Source of the DNA: Ancylobacter novellus
GTDB lineage: Bacteria; Pseudomonadota; Alphaproteobacteria; Rhizobiales; Xanthobacteraceae
Length of the DNA stretch: 33,742 nt
Direction: 5' to 3'
NCBI GenBank assembly: GCA_003241485.1
Contig: QFQD01000036.1
Coordinates: 1-33,742 of the forward strand
The notes beneath the pieces were generated by a model, which was not told the origin of the DNA, did not search any database, and saw only the letters and a program-made list of their open reading frames with translations. Shown here piece after piece: positions 32,342 through 33,742 of the stretch (positions within the stretch are counted from its first letter, which is position 1; the number at the start of each line of letters is the position of its first letter). The position numbers and the translations under genes were made by a program.

Positions 32342-33036
32342 TAAATCTGCTTGTCGGCGCGGCCATCGTCGCGCTGGTCTATTACGGCCTGAAGGCCTTC
32401 GGCCGGGCCGACGCCAAGGCGCTGGTGAAGCTCGGTCGCTCGGTCGGCGGCACTGTCCTGCTGCTGCTGGCCGGCTTTCTCGGCATGCGCGGCCATTTCG
32501 AGACGGCCCTTCCGCTCGGCTTCTTCGGCCTGTCGCTGATCGGCTGGAACATCGGGCAGGCGGCGCCGTGGAACCGGCTGCGGACCGCGAAGGGCCGCAA
32601 ATCCTCGGTGCGCACCGCCGCGCTCGACATGGTGCTCGACCACGACAGCGGGCGGCTGAGCGGCACTGTCACCGCCGGCTCGCTCGCGGGGCGGGAGCTG
32701 GACACGCTCGACGTGCCGAGCGTGGCGGCTCTTGCGCTGCAACTGGACAATGAGAGCCGGCAGCTACTCGAAGCATATCTGGACCGCCGGGCGCCCGGCT
32801 GGCGTGAACACGCTCAGCGCGACGCGGGCGGGCGGGGCGCTGACACGGCGCGCCGCGGCACGATGACGAAAGAGGAGGCCTACCAGATCCTGGGGCTTGC
32901 GCCGGGGACGGGGGCGGAGGACATCCGCAAGGCTCACCGAACCCTTATGAAGAAACTCCATCCCGACCAGGGCGGGTCGAATTATCTCGCCGCCCGGGTG
33001 AATGAAGCCAAGGATATCCTGCTCGACCGGCATTGA
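32338..33036 (+). CDS. Membrane-anchored protein with C-terminal J domain
   Basis: This 232-aa protein has two or three N-terminal membrane segments (about 3-17, 37-50 and 56-74). A middle region follows (about 88-157; VRTAALDMVLDHDSGRLSGT, LLEAYLDRRAPGWRE). A C-terminal J domain (about 176-232; MTKEEAYQILGLAPGTGAED, LMKKLHPDQGGSNYLA) has the HPD tripeptide at 208-210 needed to stimulate Hsp70 ATPase. It lacks Gly/Phe and zinc-finger regions, so it is a class C J protein. A membrane anchor with a terminal J domain recalls mitochondrial Pam18/Tim14. It probably recruits DnaK to a membrane site. ATG 32338 overlaps the VWA gene stop. Confidence 0.9.
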   Translation: MINLLVGAAIVALVYYGLKAFGRADAKALVKLGRSVGGTVLLLLAGFLGMRGHFETALPLGFFGLSLIGWNIGQAAPWNRLRTAKGRKSSVRTAALDMVLDHDSGRLSGTVTAGSLAGRELDTLDVPSVAALALQLDNESRQLLEAYLDRRAPGWREHAQRDAGGRGADTARRGTMTKEEAYQILGLAPGTGAEDIRKAHRTLMKKLHPDQGGSNYLAARVNEAKDILLDRH

Positions 33037-33046
33037 GGCCTCCCAC

Positions 33047-33742
33047 TCAATTCCGGAAGACCATGCAGCTGAAGTCGTTGCGCTTGAGGGCTTGGCAGGC
33101 CTTCTGAGCGGCGGCCTCGGCATCGAACCCGGCGAAGCGGGCGCGCACGATCTTGGTGGAGCCCTTCACCGCCTGCTCGACATAGGAATCGGCCTTGGAG
33201 AGCGGGGCGCCGGCCTTGGCCTTCGCCTTGGCGAGCTGGGCCTGCGCGTCGGCGACGCTGCCATAGGCACCAATCTGGATGCCCCAGCCGCCGGCGCGGG
33301 GATGGGCGGTCACGTCGGCGGTCTCGGCTTCCTGACGCGGAATCTCGGTCGGGCCGGCGCTGGCGAGCTGAACCCGCTTGATGGCCTTCTGTGCCGGCGA
33401 CTGCTGCACGGGCGCCTGGGCGACCTGGCCGGCGGTCATGTCGCCATTGGTGAAGGAGAGCGTGCCGAGAATGCCCGGCTGGTTGCTGAAGGTCGCGGTC
33501 GGCGCGGCGGGACGGGCGACGGCGACGGTCTTGACGGCGACCGGGGTGATCGGCTGGGCCGAGCCCACCTGGGCGGCGGCCGGCGCGGCCTCGGCAACGG
33601 CGCGGGCCGGAGGCGTCGGCACGGAAGCCGTCGTCATGCTGTCGGTCTCTTCGGCCGCGACCGGCGCGACGGCGGACGCCATGGCAACGCGGGGATTGGC
33701 GGCGGGAACCGGGATGACCTGCGGCGCGCGGGCAACGACCGG
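33047..33742 (-). CDS. SPOR-domain protein, probably D-Ala-D-Ala carboxypeptidase C-terminus (partial)
   Basis: The frame is open to the right edge, so the N-terminal part is missing. About 120 residues are Ala/Pro/Val-rich linker. The last 80 form a SPOR peptidoglycan-binding domain: GGWGIQIGAYGSVADAQAQL, then IVRARFAGFDAEAAAQKACQ and ALKRNDFSCMVFRN. This tail closely resembles the end of alphaproteobacterial penicillin-binding-protein-type D-alanyl-D-alanine carboxypeptidases (peptidase S11 plus SPOR). The catalytic domain would lie outside the window, so the enzyme call is inferred. An ATG at 33682 is probably internal. It converges on the J-domain gene with 10 bases between stops. Confidence 0.75.
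   Translation of the reverse strand, partial: PVVARAPQVIPVPAANPRVAMASAVAPVAAEETDSMTTASVPTPPARAVAEAAPAAAQVGSAQPITPVAVKTVAVARPAAPTATFSNQPGILGTLSFTNGDMTAGQVAQAPVQQSPAQKAIKRVQLASAGPTEIPRQEAETADVTAHPRAGGWGIQIGAYGSVADAQAQLAKAKAKAGAPLSKADSYVEQAVKGSTKIVRARFAGFDAEAAAQKACQALKRNDFSCMVFRN

Overview
The window is high-GC and reads as a chromosomal segment of an alphaproteobacterium, most likely from the Hyphomicrobiales (Rhizobiales). A Xanthobacteraceae-like relative would fit, but the sequence alone does not prove a genus. Supporting signs are the S10-spc-alpha ribosomal cluster with adk directly after secY (no rpmJ there), an alpha operon without rpsD, an RpoA beginning MIQKNWQELIKP from a GTG codon, a DUF1489 protein, and a D-Ala-D-Ala carboxypeptidase-like protein with a C-terminal SPOR domain.

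Positions 1-14,455 hold the translation locus. The 3' end of tuf ends at a strong terminator. The plus-strand series follows: rpsJ rplC rplD rplW rplB rpsS rplV rpsC rplP rpmC rpsQ | rplN rplX rplE rpsN rpsH rplF rplR rpsE rpmD rplO secY adk | rpsM rpsK rpoA rplQ, closed by a perfect 10-bp-stem terminator. Many junctions overlap by 1-8 bases. The visible breaks are hairpins before rpsJ, at the rpsQ/rplN boundary, at the rplO stop and between the alpha-operon genes. A near-consensus sigma-70 promoter lies before rpsM. These genes supply ribosomal proteins, the SecY channel, adenylate kinase and the RNA polymerase alpha subunit.

Positions 14,520-18,833 look like a second operon: a periplasmic DegP/DegQ-type protease, the RarA/MgsA replication-repair ATPase, a CrcB/Fluc fluoride channel and an RluC/RluD-type pseudouridine synthase. 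Positions 19,092-21,442 carry two solitary polysaccharide genes, a membrane sugar-phosphate transferase and a secreted polysaccharide deacetylase. A tRNA-Leu(GAG) gene with its own terminator follows on the minus strand.

Positions 21,827-28,644 hold lipB, an acylphosphatase (minus), an MgtE magnesium channel, a CHASE4-like/GGDEF/EAL c-di-GMP enzyme, a DUF218 (YdcF/ElyC-like) membrane protein, and an overlapping minus-strand pair (DUF599 membrane protein and small DUF3253 protein). Positions 28,923-33,742 hold two small single-pass membrane proteins, a GST, a DUF1489 protein, panC (minus), an overlapping pair made of a VWA-domain protein and a membrane-anchored C-terminal J-domain protein, and the C-terminal part of the SPOR protein, which runs off the right edge.

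I see no insertion sequence, prophage, CRISPR array or obvious island. The least explained items are the VWA/J-domain pair, the DUF599/DUF3253 pair, the two small membrane proteins, and the structured RNA leaders of the rpsJ and rpsM transcripts.
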